DNA of 64,000 nucleotides from Cranoglanis bouderius (Eukaryota; Chordata; Actinopteri; Siluriformes; Cranoglanididae): assembly GCA_023630585.1 (NCBI GenBank), contig CM042552.1, forward strand, positions 15,758,001-15,822,000. The letters run 5' to 3'. Shown piece after piece: positions 53,701 through 63,290 of this stretch. The position numbers and the translations under genes were made by a program. The notes beneath the pieces were generated by a model, which was given only the letters and a program-made list of their open reading frames with translations, did no database searches and had not been told where the DNA came from. How positions within the stretch are numbered: position 1 is the stretch's first letter; every line of letters begins with the position of its first letter.

Positions 53701-53899
53701 CTCCCACACCCCAAACTGAAGGCCCCAAGTCCCACCCTAGAGAAAAAATTTTCCCCTCAGCCTCCGAACTCAAGTGGCACTCCTGTAGAAAAATTAAATG
53801 AAATGGAACAGAATGCAAACTGAGGAATGCTGCAGCCCTCTTCAGGGGCTGCTTAATTACTCAAACATTTACAGAAGCCAACACCAACACATTCATCAT
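50741..53899 (-). pseudogene. LINE ORF2 (APE endonuclease and reverse transcriptase), copy b, broken
   Basis: The ATG at 53899 opens ORF2, but a TGA occurs at codon 13. After it the frame 53818-52967 carries the endonuclease: catalytic Glu in FLQECHL (residue 13 of that frame), GDFN at 115-118, Asp165 in RLDLLF and SDH at 186-188, all expected for an APE-type LINE nuclease that nicks target DNA. The reverse transcriptase follows in pieces: 52822-52469, 52626-51958 (LLSLDQEKAFDR, RQGCLLSP), 51918-51580 (YADD) and 51454-50741 (C-terminal zinc motif CPIGCGGEETVEHALWLC). Stops and frameshifts separate the pieces, so the enzyme is not produced, though every catalytic motif is still readable. Confidence 0.85.
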
Positions 53900-54222
53900 T
53901 TCTAACACAGAAAAACAAGAAAAGCACTACACAAAACCACAAACAATCCAAAACCCCGACAAATACCTCCCCCCCTCCCTCCCATAGTCCAAATATTTTA
54001 AATAGTCTTAAATATCCCCCCCTGGGGGGTGTTCCCCAATGAAAGAGTCCCCATTGTCCTTTCCTTACTTTCCACCCCCAGCCCTCCCTGCTGGCCCGTT
54101 CTGGCCCGCCTTGTCAGCACTTGAGTCCACCCCTCCTCTTCTACCCTCCCCTCTGCTTGTGACCCCATGTCCTCCCTTTGAAAGTCTGTCTCTATGTCTG
54201 AGGACTCCTCCCCTTGAGACCC

Positions 54223-55583
54223 TCACCTCTTGCCTTGCTGAATGTCCCCCGCAGAGTGAAAGTCGAACTCCTGGATCCCCTCCTGCCGGGACCTTTTGAG
54301 GACTCTCTCCTCACCCACTGGGTCCACAGCCCTAGTTTGACCACTCCTGGAGGACTCATCCTCCTCCATCTGCTGCTCCTGACTTGCACCCCCATCTCCC
54401 AGGCTACCTGAAAACTCCATGGATGCCCAGTCCGGCTGGACCAGGCTGGGGGCCGTCCCGAGAGCCTCCAGGGCTTCGGCCCAGCTGCTGGGGGTCCAGG
54501 CTTCCTGTCCGACACTTGTCTCTGGATCTGGCTCCTCCCCTGCAGTCAGGAGCCCCTCCAGGGACTCCCTCCCGGATGATAAAGCCTCCACCAGCCACCT
54601 CACGTCCCCGGCCAACGCCTCGGTGGGGGCGTCCTTCTCTGCCTGTGGGACACTGCCTGCCTTCCCTGCCATCACCTGGGTCTCCTGCTCTGAGCCCGCT
54701 GCTTGCTCTGCTGCTGCTCTTGCCTCTGTGACTGCTCCTGCTGTCTCCACTTCATTCAGGACCAGGGCCGCGTCCTCCTCTCCCTCACGGGGCACTGCAG
54801 GAGCCACAAAGTCCTCGGCAAAAAGGCTCGCAAAGGTTCCCCTCCGTGATGGGCAGTGGCGGTAGAGATGCCCCTCGCTCCCACAGAGGCTGCAGGACTT
54901 TGGGGCGCTGCACTCTGCCGCTGCATGGCCCTCCTGTTCACACAGATGACACTTCTTCCCAGTGCAAGCCTCCTTCACGTGCCCCAAAGTGCCACACCGC
55001 CGGCAGTAGAGAGGCTGACCAGGGTAGTGGAGGAAACCCCGGTGAGGCCCAATGGCGAAGCTGCCTGGAGGATGTAGCAGACCCCCAGGCGCTGCTGGAT
55101 CCACCTTCAGCCTCACCAGAAATCTCCTCTTGCCATTCCAGATACCGAATCGGCCCCATATCCACTCGCCCGCCGACACTGAAGAGTAGTAGCGGCCCAG
55201 GAAGGCTTTGATGTCCCCCTCTGCAATGAACGGATGGAAAAGTTGGACCGTCACTGGCACCTCGTCCATCGCAAAGAGGGGTACCGCCCACAGTCCCCAC
55301 AGCACCTCCTCGTTGGGCTGTCTGGAGCACTGGTCGAAGAAGGCCGAGAAGTCAGAGAAGGCAGTGAAGGTCACGTCCATGAACCCAGCCGATGTGAAGT
55401 CCTGCAGGCAGAAGATCTTCGACGCAGGCATCTGGCAGAGATCCCGCAGGATTCGGAGAACGACCCAATCCCAACTGAAGCGCTTCTTGAAGTCAGCATC
55501 CGCATCCTTCCGAAGCTCCACTCGGACTCGGAGTGTCTAAGCCACACCACTCGGGCCGGCCGAACTTCGCTGTCTCTGCTCAT
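54223..55583 (-). CDS. LINE ORF1 (three CCHC zinc knuckles), copy b
   Basis: A 432-codon open frame runs 55521-54223; by comparison with copy c the true start is the ATG at 55583 (MSRDSEVRP...), with a small indel near 55535 that puts the first ~16 codons out of frame. Counting from the long frame, there are three CX2CX4HX4C zinc knuckles at residues 173-186, 191-204 and 210-223, preceded by a conserved domain (FAMDEVPVTV, FGIWNGKRRF) and followed by an acidic, Ala/Glu-rich, apparently disordered tail. The expected role is RNA binding and chaperone activity in the LINE particle. Apart from the N-terminal shift the frame is intact, unlike ORF2 of the same copy. Confidence 0.8.
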
Positions 55584-55616
55584 AGCTTTGAGATCATGTC
55601 TTGCTTTTTTTTTTTT

Positions 55617-56091
55617 ATTAACCAAAATACGTCCATAACCAATTAAACAGATTACCTGTCCATAGAACATCAAAATGAAATTCCTTATCCAAAAAAATCA
55701 ATAATCCATAAAATAAAACAATAAAATAATCCATCAATATAAAGGTACTCAAACTTCATCAAAACATTTTAGATTTCACACCAAGTTACATTTTACATAA
55801 TTCAATTTTTTTTTTAACATCCACAACCAATAATATAGTCAAAGGAAAAGCATTTTCACAAATAATAATAACAGTACCAATCAATACTGAAAAAAAAAAC
55901 AACAAACTACACCACATAAATTGTTTTTTTTTTCCAATTCCCCCCACCCTCTCAACAAGAAAAAGAAAAAGAAAAAGAAAACCCTGACCTTCTGTTCTCC
56001 CCCACTATCCCTCATTGCTGAGGCCACCAGGGAGATCCCACTACTGTCACCCCTGAGAAGCCCCCCACCTCTACCCCTCCCATTCCTACCT
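55617..56091 (-). other. End of ORF2 and 3' untranslated region of LINE copy a
   Basis: Plus-strand A-rich sequence beginning ATTAACCAAAATACGTCC beside the poly(A) tract. It is recognisably related to the tails of copies b and d but clearly more diverged from copy d than the coding part is. It includes a T-run at 55925-55933 and a (GAAAAA)-type stretch near 55965. No gene. Confidence 0.65.
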
Positions 56092-58180
56092 TCATGAATC
56101 CCTGTCCTCCATCCTCCCCCTGTCCTGCCTTTCGGAGTCTGGCCCTGAATGCCTGGAACAGGCTCCCCTGGTTGACCCGTGGGATAGGCTCCGGATGCAC
56201 TCACACCTCGTGCCCCACAACACGCACTTCGCCACCGAGACGGCTTCCCACAGTGGCCTCGCCCTCTCAGGCTCCATGCGCTTCAACCCACTGCCGTACA
56301 GCACGAGGTCACGGTGTATTACTGCTCCCCCTTCAGCTGCCCACCACTCTGACACAAGTCTCCAGAAATGGGTCGCGACGGGGCATGACCACATCACATG
56401 CTCGATCGTCTCCTCACCTCTGCATCCGACCGGACACAGTGGCGTACGACACACGCCATGCCGATGTAACCATTCCCTTACCGGGAGATGTCCCAGAGCC
56501 CCCAACCAGTGCAGATCTTTGCTGGCCCCGTCCAGCCACTTGGGCTGTAAAGCTGCGCAGTGGATGCCTGGCATACGGGGTGGGGCCACACTGGTTTGTG
56601 CCGCACAGTAGTCTCTCCATTTCCTGTACAGTTTTCGGTGGTTTAGCACAAGGCCATCCACCAGGCACCATGGCTGGTCCCTAAGGAACTCGGCCACCTT
56701 CTGATAATGCCATGGGCGGTCGGTCGACCATGGCGACATCCCTCTCCAGGGAATCACTGCCTACAAGGTAAACCCCAACCAGAACCTCACAAACAGTGAT
56801 GCTGTGTGGCCCTCCGCACCCCCAACTAACCTTGCCTAGAAAGCCACATACATTGCCATGGTCTTAAGAGGAGCGGTCTGCCCCGGCTCTCGGCCCTTGC
56901 CTGCAGCTTTCTGAGGGAGGTGTCCCAATTCTTCTGGGCGCTGTCGTCTCTCCAGAAGACAACACTCAGAATCTTCAGTCCATCCTGGCACAGGGAGAAA
57001 CCCCCCGGGACCTCTTTCCTAGTAGCCCATGCTCCTGCGTACAAGACAGATGACTTACCTCGGTCCCGCCCCATAAAGAGAGTCGCATCATCAGCATATG
57101 CCGAGACCTTGGCTCTGAGACTGCCTGACCCAGAGATATGAAGTCCCTGAAAAGCAGGCTCCCTTCTTAGCCGTTCCACTAAAGGCTCTAAGTACAATAC
57201 ATAGAGCATTGGTGACAGTGGGCACCCCTGCCTGACCCCCCTCACTGCACAATCAGCTTGGAGAGGTACCCGTTAATGGTGACATGGCTGCCCACCCCTG
57301 CATAGAGCAGCCGTACCATGGCCACAAAGTCTGGACCAAAGCCCATCCGCTCCAACAGTTTGAACAGGAATGCGTGTGAGACGCGATCGAAAGCCTTTTC
57401 TTGATCCAGACTCAACAGGGCCAATGGTACCCGGCGTTGTTCAGCCCAGGCCAGGGCATCTCTGACCAATGCCAGGTTCATGCTGCATATGTGCCCGGGC
57501 ACCCCACAGGTCTGGTCAGGGTGAACGGCTGAGGCCGTCACCCTCCTAAGGCGGTGAACTGGCAGCTTGGCGAAGATCGGCCATCAACAAAGTGATCGGC
57601 CTCCAGTTCGCCAAGTCCGCCCGGTCACCCTTCTTATGCAGCAGGGCGATGTGCCCCACTCTCGTGGATGGAGGAAGGAGCCCCTTCAACACCACCTCCC
57701 TGTATACGGCCAACAGATCTGGGCCCACCAGTGGCCAGAAAGTCCTGTACCACTCGGCGGGCAACCCGTCACAACCGGGAGCCACTCCGGTTTTCAGGTA
57801 GAGCATAGCTCCCTAAACCTCATCCAGGGACACCTGTCCCTCCAACTCAGACGCATCGCCCTCTGGCAACCGGCCGGCGATGACGTCCATAAACCCAGCT
57901 GCGAGGTCCTCCCTCGACTCTCTTCACTGGAAGAGGTCGCTATAGAAGGCCCTAGCCATGCCCAGCATCTTGTCTATCGATGTCTGGACATGGGCACCTT
58001 CCTCAGGCCCTCAATGTAGGACTCCCGTTGACAGCTTTTAATGCTACTAAAAAGTAGCGTGTGGGGCACTCGTCCAGCTTGAGCACCTGCCTGCCTGCCT
58101 GGACAAAGTAGCTATGGGCCTCAGCCTCGTAGTGGGCCCGTAGGGCCTCACTAGCTTCCCTGAGCCGCCCCTGATCGCCC
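56092..58180 (-). pseudogene. LINE reverse transcriptase remnant, copy a
   Basis: Reverse transcriptase in four frames: 57806-57546 (TGVAPGCDGLPAEWYRTFWP), 57541-57242 (LLSLDQEKAFDRVSH), 57245-56826 (RQGCPLSP, AYADDATLF) and 56757-56092 (C-terminal region with zinc motif CPVGCRGEETIEHVMWSC). Two internal deletions and several frameshifts make it non-coding. The order and motifs match copy d throughout. Confidence 0.85.
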
Positions 58181-58666
58181 CTGATTTTGAATGTTTAATT
58201 AGATGTAGGCTATAAACTGTTTTAAAACATGTTGTGTCCTCTCCTTTTTCATAAGTAGAGCTGAAAACTTTATGATGTACATCAGTTCCATTTCTATTTT
58301 TTTCATGTGTGTGTGTAATTGTTGATATTTTGGCCATTGATTTTTTATTTATTTTTATTTTTTTATTTTATTTTTTTTAAGTACCATATGTAACTTTGCT
58401 TGATTGACACACACGCACAAAATAGAAATGGAACTGATGTACATCATAAAGTTTTCCGCTCTACTTATGAAAAAGGATAGAACACAACATGTTTTAATAC
58501 AGCATCCCCATGGAACACGCCAAGCACGAGCAATATGCTTGAAAGAAGACTAAGAAAGAAGAAAGAAAGGAGATGCTGTGTGATGAACAGTGTCATAAGC
58601 GCTGTGATAAAAGTGAATAGGGGATGCTCTTCATGCTCTTTCAGTAAACAAAGTGATCATCCGCAT
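58087..58666. repeat. Direct repeat, left copy (~580 bp) beside LINE d
   Basis: Aligns without gaps to 61452-62031 at a constant offset of 3365 bp, with only two mismatches seen (CCGCCC/CTGCCC near 58167 and TTAATTAG/TTAATGAG near 58200). The first ~94 bp are the truncated 5' end of LINE a. Then come the satellite-related inverted repeat and about 160 bp of unidentified sequence ending CATCCGCAT, where the poly(A) of LINE d begins (T22 at 58666-58687). Confidence 0.9.
58181..58500. repeat. Dispersed satellite-related repeat with inverted arms (left copy)
   Basis: 58186-58404 matches part of the satellite monomer (TTTGAATGTTTA to TTTGCTTGATT), lacking a 23-bp segment after GATGTAGGCT. From about 58406 the same sequence returns in reverse complement (CACACGCACAAAATAG to TTTTAATACAG), giving arms of about 95-100 bp around an AT-rich loop. 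It could form a large hairpin and resembles a fold-back or MITE-like element. No terminal inverted repeats or target duplications are evident, so the element class is not established. Confidence 0.75.
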
Positions 58667-58687
58667 TTTTTTTTTTTTTTTTTTTTT

Positions 58688-59087
58688 ATTAGCCAAAAAG
58701 CATGCACAACACATTACACAAATCATAAATCCATAGAGCATCAAAACGCCAGGACTCATTCAAAGAAAGCAATAATCCACAAAATTAAAAAGCTATCACT
58801 CAAATTTCATGAAAACATCAAAACTCCTAAAGCAAATTCCATGAAAACATCCAAATGTACAATTAAAACTTTCATATAAAGCAAGACTATAACAAATTAA
58901 GTACATCTTCATAAATGATAGAAATAAAAATCACAAACAATGATTTTACATAAATGATAAGAACGAAACGCAACAAAACTCTTTGACTACCCATTATGAA
59001 TATTTTTAACAAATAAAGGTACTCCACCTGAAAAAATTCCCAACAAAGAGCAAAAAAAACCCAACCTTCTATTCCCTCCACTACCCC
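58688..59087 (-). other. 3' untranslated region of LINE copy d
   Basis: A-rich on the plus strand, beginning ATTAGCCAAAAAGCATGC after the poly(A) tract. It shares AATCCATAGAGCATCAAAA- and AAGCAATAATCCACAAA-type segments with copies a and b, but many other positions differ. No gene. Confidence 0.65.
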
Positions 59088-61545
59088 TCATTGCTGAGGC
59101 CACCAGGGATCTCCCACTACTGTCACCCCTGAGAAGCCCCCCGCCTCTACCCCTCCCACTCCTACCCTCACAAATCCCTGTCCACCATCCTCCCCCTGTC
59201 CTACCTTTCGGAGTCTGGCCCTGAATGCCCGGAACAGGCTCCCCTGGTTGACCCGTGGGGATAGGCTCCGGATGCACTCGCACCTCGTGCCCCACAACAC
59301 GCACTTCGCCACCGAGACGGCTTGCCACAGTGGCCTCGCCCTCTCAGGCTCCATGCGCTCCAACCCACTGCCGTACAGCACGAGGTCGCGGTGAATGTCC
59401 GCTCCCCCTCCAGCTGCCCACCACTCTGACACGCGTCTCCAGAAACGGGTCGCGACGGGGCACGACCACATCGCATGCTCGATCGTCTCCTCGCCCCCGC
59501 ACCCGACCGGACACAGAGGCGAACGACACACGCCATGCCGATGCAAGCGTTCCCTTACCGGGAGACGTCCCAGAGCCCCCAACCAGTGCAGATCTTTGCT
59601 GGCCCCGTCCAGCCACTTGGGCTGTAAAGCTGCCCAGTCGATGCCCGGCATACGGGGTGGGGCCACACTGGTTTGTGCCGCACAGCAGTCTCTCCATTTC
59701 CTGTAAAGTTTTCGGTGGTCTAGCACAAGGCCATCCACCAGGCACCACGGCCGGTCCCTAAGGAACTCGGCCACCTTCTGATAATGCCATGGGCGGTCGG
59801 TTGACCATGGCGCTGTACCTCTCCAGGGGATCACTTCCCGCAGCGAAAAGCCCAACCAGAACTTTGCGAACAGGGACGCCATGTGTCCCTCTGATCCCCT
59901 GACCAACCTCGCCAGGAAGGCCACGTACATAGCCATAGTCTTGAGGGGGGCACACGCCACTCCCCTCCCGCCTTCCTCCCGCTCCATGTACATCCTGACG
60001 CGGGCGACCTGCTCGTTCCTCCCCCCCCAAATGAAAGTAAATATGAGGCGCTCCAAGCGCCTCCCTGTTACGAACGGGACGGGGAAGACATAGGCCAAAT
60101 GGTTGAGGCCTGCCAGCAGGTCGGCATTCACCGCAACCACTCTCCCAGTGAGGGAGAGATCTCTCCTGCCCCAGCTCTCGGCCCTTGCCTGTAGCTTTCT
60201 GAGGGCGGTGTCCCAATTCTTCTGGGTGCTGCCCTCTCTCCAGAAAACAACACCCAGAATCTTCAGTCCATCCTGGCACAGGGAGAAACCCCCCGGGACC
60301 TCTGTCCGACCGGCCCACGCTCCCGCGCACAAGACTGAGGACTTGCCGCGGTTAACACGTGCCCCGGTGGCATTCGAGAATGCCTCCAGAACCCACCCGA
60401 CCACACAAAAGTCCTCGTCCCGCCCCAAAAAGAGCGTCGCGTCATCGGCATATGCCGAAACCTTGGCTCTGACTCCGCCTGCCCCAGGGATATGAAGTCC
60501 CTGGAAAGCAGGCTCCCTTCTTAGCCGTTCCACCAAAGGCTCTAAGTACAACACATAGAGCATTGGCGACAGTGGGCACCCCTGCCTGACCCCCCCTTGC
60601 TGCACGATCAGCTCGGAGAGGAACCCGTTAATGGCGACATGGCTGCCCGCCCCTGCATAGAGCAGCCGTACCATAGCCACAAAATCTGGACCAAAGCCCA
60701 TGCGCTCCAACAGCGTGAACAGGAACACGTGTGAGACGCGATCAAAAGCCTTCTCTTGGTCCAGACTCAACAGGGCCAATGGCACCCGGCGTTGTTCAGC
60801 CCAGACCAGGGCATCTCTGACCAACGCCAGGTTCATGCTGCACATGCGCCTGGGTACCCCACAGGTCTGGTTAGGGTGAACGGCTGAGGCAATCACCCTC
60901 CTAAGGCGGCGAACCAGCATCTTGGCGAAGATCTTATAATCGGCCGTCAACAAAGTGATCGGCCTCCAGTTCGCCAAGTCCGCCCGGTCGCCCTTCTTAT
61001 GCAGCAGGGCGATGTGCCCCACTCTCGCGGACGGAGGAAGGAGCCCCTTCACAACCGCCTCCCTGTAAACGGCCAGCAGATCTGGGCCCACCAGTGGCCA
61101 GAAAGTCCTGTACCACTCGGCGGGCAACCCGTCGCAACCGGGAGCCACTCCGGTTTTCAGGGAGAGCATAGCTCCCTCCATCTCCTCCAGGGACACCTGT
61201 CCCTCCAACTCGGAGGCATCGCCATCCGGCAACCGGCCGGCGATGACCTCCAGAAACCCAGCTGCGAGGTCCTCCCTCGACTCTCTTCGCTGGAAGAGGT
61301 CGCTATAGAAGGCCCTAGCCACGCCCAGCATCTTGTCTATCGACGTCTGGACAAGGGCACCTTCCCTCAGGCCCTCAATGTAGGACCCCCGCTGACGGCT
61401 TTTGACGCTACTAAAGAAGTAGCGTGTGGGGCGCTCGTCCTGCTCGAGCGCCTGCCTGCCTGCCTGGACAAAGTAGCTATGGGCCTCAGCCTCGTAGTGG
61501 GCCCGTAGGGCCTCACTAGCTTCCCTGAGCTGCCCCTGATCGCCC
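59088..61545 (-). CDS. LINE ORF2 fragment: reverse transcriptase with C-terminal zinc motif, copy d
   Basis: The frame is open from the truncation point at 61545 down to the stop at 59088; the first in-frame ATG is at 61331, giving 747 residues. Counting from that ATG: fingers/palm with HKKGDRADLANWRPITLL (111-128), catalytic Asp191 in LLSLDQEKAFDR, RQGCPLSP (249-256), YADD (294-297), a thumb and connection region, and CX3CX7HX4C (Cys607, Cys611, His619, Cys624), the zinc motif near the end of L1-superfamily ORF2 proteins. The enzyme copies element RNA at a nicked target. All polymerase catalytic residues are intact, but the endonuclease is missing, so it could not mobilise itself fully. Whether it is transcribed is unknown. 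Confidence 0.85.
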
Positions 61546-62031
61546 CTGATTTTGAATGTTTAATGAGATGTAGGCTATAAACTGTTTTAAAACATGTTGT
61601 GTCCTCTCCTTTTTCATAAGTAGAGCTGAAAACTTTATGATGTACATCAGTTCCATTTCTATTTTTTTCATGTGTGTGTGTAATTGTTGATATTTTGGCC
61701 ATTGATTTTTTATTTATTTTTATTTTTTTATTTTATTTTTTTTAAGTACCATATGTAACTTTGCTTGATTGACACACACGCACAAAATAGAAATGGAACT
61801 GATGTACATCATAAAGTTTTCCGCTCTACTTATGAAAAAGGATAGAACACAACATGTTTTAATACAGCATCCCCATGGAACACGCCAAGCACGAGCAATA
61901 TGCTTGAAAGAAGACTAAGAAAGAAGAAAGAAAGGAGATGCTGTGTGATGAACAGTGTCATAAGCGCTGTGATAAAAGTGAATAGGGGATGCTCTTCATG
62001 CTCTTTCAGTAAACAAAGTGATCATCCGCAT
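61452..62031. repeat. Direct repeat, right copy (~580 bp) beside LINE d
   Basis: Partner of 58087-58666. It ends CATCCGCAT, then continues into 62032 (GCAGTAAAAGC), which is absent from the left copy because LINE d's poly(A) starts there. The right copy therefore shows the undisturbed downstream sequence and identifies the LINE d insertion point. Confidence 0.9.
61546..61865. repeat. Dispersed satellite-related repeat with inverted arms (right copy)
   Basis: Same structure as the left copy: satellite-homologous arm 61551-61769, AT-rich loop, and inverted arm about 61771-61865. It keeps GTTGATATTTTGG and TTTTAAGTACC, the states also seen in the terminal satellite unit at 42815-42870 rather than those of the main array. 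Confidence 0.75.
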
Positions 62032-62417
62032 GCAGTAAAAGCACTTTAAAAAAAACTTCTGACTGAACAGGACATTCCTACCAAAACCAATTTCTTAGTA
62101 GCAGTTGACAGCAAACATGAAGGAGGAAAGGTGTCAGTGCTACCGTTTGCTAAACTTATGGCCACTGAAAGGCAGAGAAAGCCCCGCCCACCCTAATGTT
62201 GGTCTGTGACAATGCCTATGTGCCTTTCTGAGGCCTCAGTGCCATGGCCACCAAGTTTAAGAGGTCCTTACTACAGCCTGTAGCGCAATGACATACTGGA
62301 TTCGATCCACAATCTAATTGATATTGTAACACGCATGCGCTGACAGCAGACACAGTATGTCACTAAGTAATTTATCTGTGGTTAAATTTAGGGTTAGGGT
62401 TACAAATTCAGTACATA
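61866..62417 (+). other. Unidentified sequence, possible decayed coding remnant
   Basis: No element or gene recognised. A plus-strand frame from ATG 61875 reads MEHAKHEQYA, then continues past a stop as a Lys/Glu-rich stretch. A separate frame, 62071-62193 (41 codons, DIPTKTNFLVAVDSKHEGG...), is open with protein-like composition and ends at TAA; a further stretch around 62203-62290 is also partly open. Together this could be a decayed exon, processed pseudogene or transposase piece, or chance. TTAGGGTTAGGG near 62389-62400 is only two telomere-like units. Confidence 0.2.
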
Positions 62418-63290
62418 CAGTAGGTATGTAAAAGAATCACCACCCTTTAAAATAATCACATTTTGTTGCTTTTCAGCCTGAAATGAAAACGGACACAGTT
62501 TTTGTGTTATCCAGCTGTATTTATTCTGTTCAACTTGTAACATCCAAGTGAAAGATATACCACCAACATCTCAGAAAAAATTTTTAAAAATAAATACCAG
62601 TATCACTGAGTTGGAAAAAGGATCACCCCCTTGCTTTATTTTGCCTTAATTTTTTAATTACAGCCTTTAGTCTGTTCGAATATGTCTCTATTAACTTTGC
62701 ACATCTAGACTTTGCAATATTTGCCTACTCTTCTTTGCAGAACTGCTCAAGTTCAGTTAAATTTGATGGTGACCATTTGTGGACTGCAGTCTTCAAGTCA
62801 TTCCACAGATTTTCAATGGGGTTTAAGTCTGGGCTCTGACTAGGCCATGCAAGGACATTCACCTTTTTCTCCTTTAACCACTGTGTAGTCAGTTTTGCTG
62901 TGTGCTTTGGGTCCATGTCATGTTTGAAGGTAAACCGTCTTCCCATTGACCACTTTCTGGCAGAGGGCAGCAGATTTTCCTCAAGAATTTTCTATATTTT
63001 GCCCCATCCAATTTCCTTCTATCCTGACAAATGCTCCAGTCCCTGCTGCAGAGAAACACCTCCATAACCTTATGTTACCATCTCCATGCTTTACTGTACG
63101 CATGGTGTTATTTGGATTGTGAGCTGTATTGGATTTCCGCCAGACATATCATTTGGTGTTGAGGCCAAATAATTAAATTTTAGTCTCATCTGACCATAAC
63201 ACCTTTTTCCATGTGGCCTCAGAATCTTCAAGGTGCGTTTTGGCAAAGCTCAGTCGTGGGTGGCTTTTTTCTTACAACCCTCCCATACAA
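62418..63290 (-). mobile_element. Tc1/mariner-type transposon, 3' part, decayed
   Basis: The terminal CAGTAGGTATGTAAAAG starts at 62418 directly after TA (62416-62417), the dinucleotide duplicated by Tc1 elements. Reading on the minus strand, transposase sequence runs from the SINE junction toward this end. The corresponding start of the element and its other inverted repeat are missing. Related consensus fragments are very common in fish genomes. Confidence 0.85.
62725..63240 (-). pseudogene. Tc1 transposase (DDE) remnant
   Basis: The longest frame, 62946-62725 (73 codons), holds the C-terminal catalytic part: Asp10 in FKHDMDPKHT and Glu45 in SPDLNPIENLW, 34 residues apart as in the DD34E catalytic triad, with WLKEKKVNVLAWPSQ between. 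Upstream, out of frame or behind stops, is an LWSDETKI segment near 63190 that carries the first Asp. Transposase cuts at the inverted repeats and inserts at TA. Stops and indels (for example TAA after the WSDETK segment) make it non-functional. Confidence 0.85.

Larger units (their letters stand above)
49943..55604 (-). mobile_element. LINE copy b: nearly full-length L1/Tx1-like element
   Basis: About 5.66 kb on the minus strand: short 5' leader (about 20 bases), ORF1 (55583-54223), a 320-bp spacer, ORF2 with endonuclease and reverse transcriptase (53899-50741), a 3' untranslated region and an A-rich tail seen as a T-rich tract at 49943-49967. Upstream it touches the poly(A) of copy a (T12 at 55605-55616) and downstream the first bases of copy c, with no host DNA between. 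APE-type endonuclease, YADD polymerase and C-terminal zinc motif place it in the L1 superfamily. The three-knuckle ORF1 suggests the Tx1-like side, which is less certain. Confidence 0.85.
55605..58180 (-). mobile_element. LINE copy a: 5'-truncated, decayed
   Basis: Minus strand, from the truncation point near 58180 to a T12 tract at 55605-55616 (its poly(A)). It keeps only the part of ORF2 after the endonuclease. Relative to copy d it lacks about 225 bp near 56870 and about 75 bp near 57070. ORF2 differs from copy d at roughly 5-6% of positions, with many differences being CG in d against TG or CA in a, as expected of methylated, older DNA. The poly(A) end abuts the 5' end of copy b. Confidence 0.85.
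58666..61546 (-). mobile_element. LINE copy d: 5'-truncated, young, open reverse transcriptase
   Basis: Minus strand, from about 61546 to the T22 tract at 58666-58687 (poly(A)). It lacks ORF1 and the endonuclease and starts at the same 5' point as copy a. The coding part has no stops from the truncation to its natural end. It is flanked on both sides by the 0.58-kb direct repeat. Its 3' untranslated region differs strongly from that of copy a. The first ~94 bp at its 5' end appear to derive from copy a by recombination. Confidence 0.88.

Noticed and set aside
58087..62031. Classic LINE target-site duplication around copy d
   Set aside because: 580 bp is far longer than normal duplications and includes part of LINE a, so recombination explains it better.
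62276..62312. tRNA gene (TAGCGCAATGA and GGATTCGATCC boxes)
   Set aside because: The boxes are too close together and no cloverleaf arms can be formed around them.
62385..62402. Telomeric repeat (TTAGGG)
   Set aside because: Only two units; a similar pair in reverse complement at about 50290-50303 lies inside a LINE tail. Too short to be an interstitial telomere tract.
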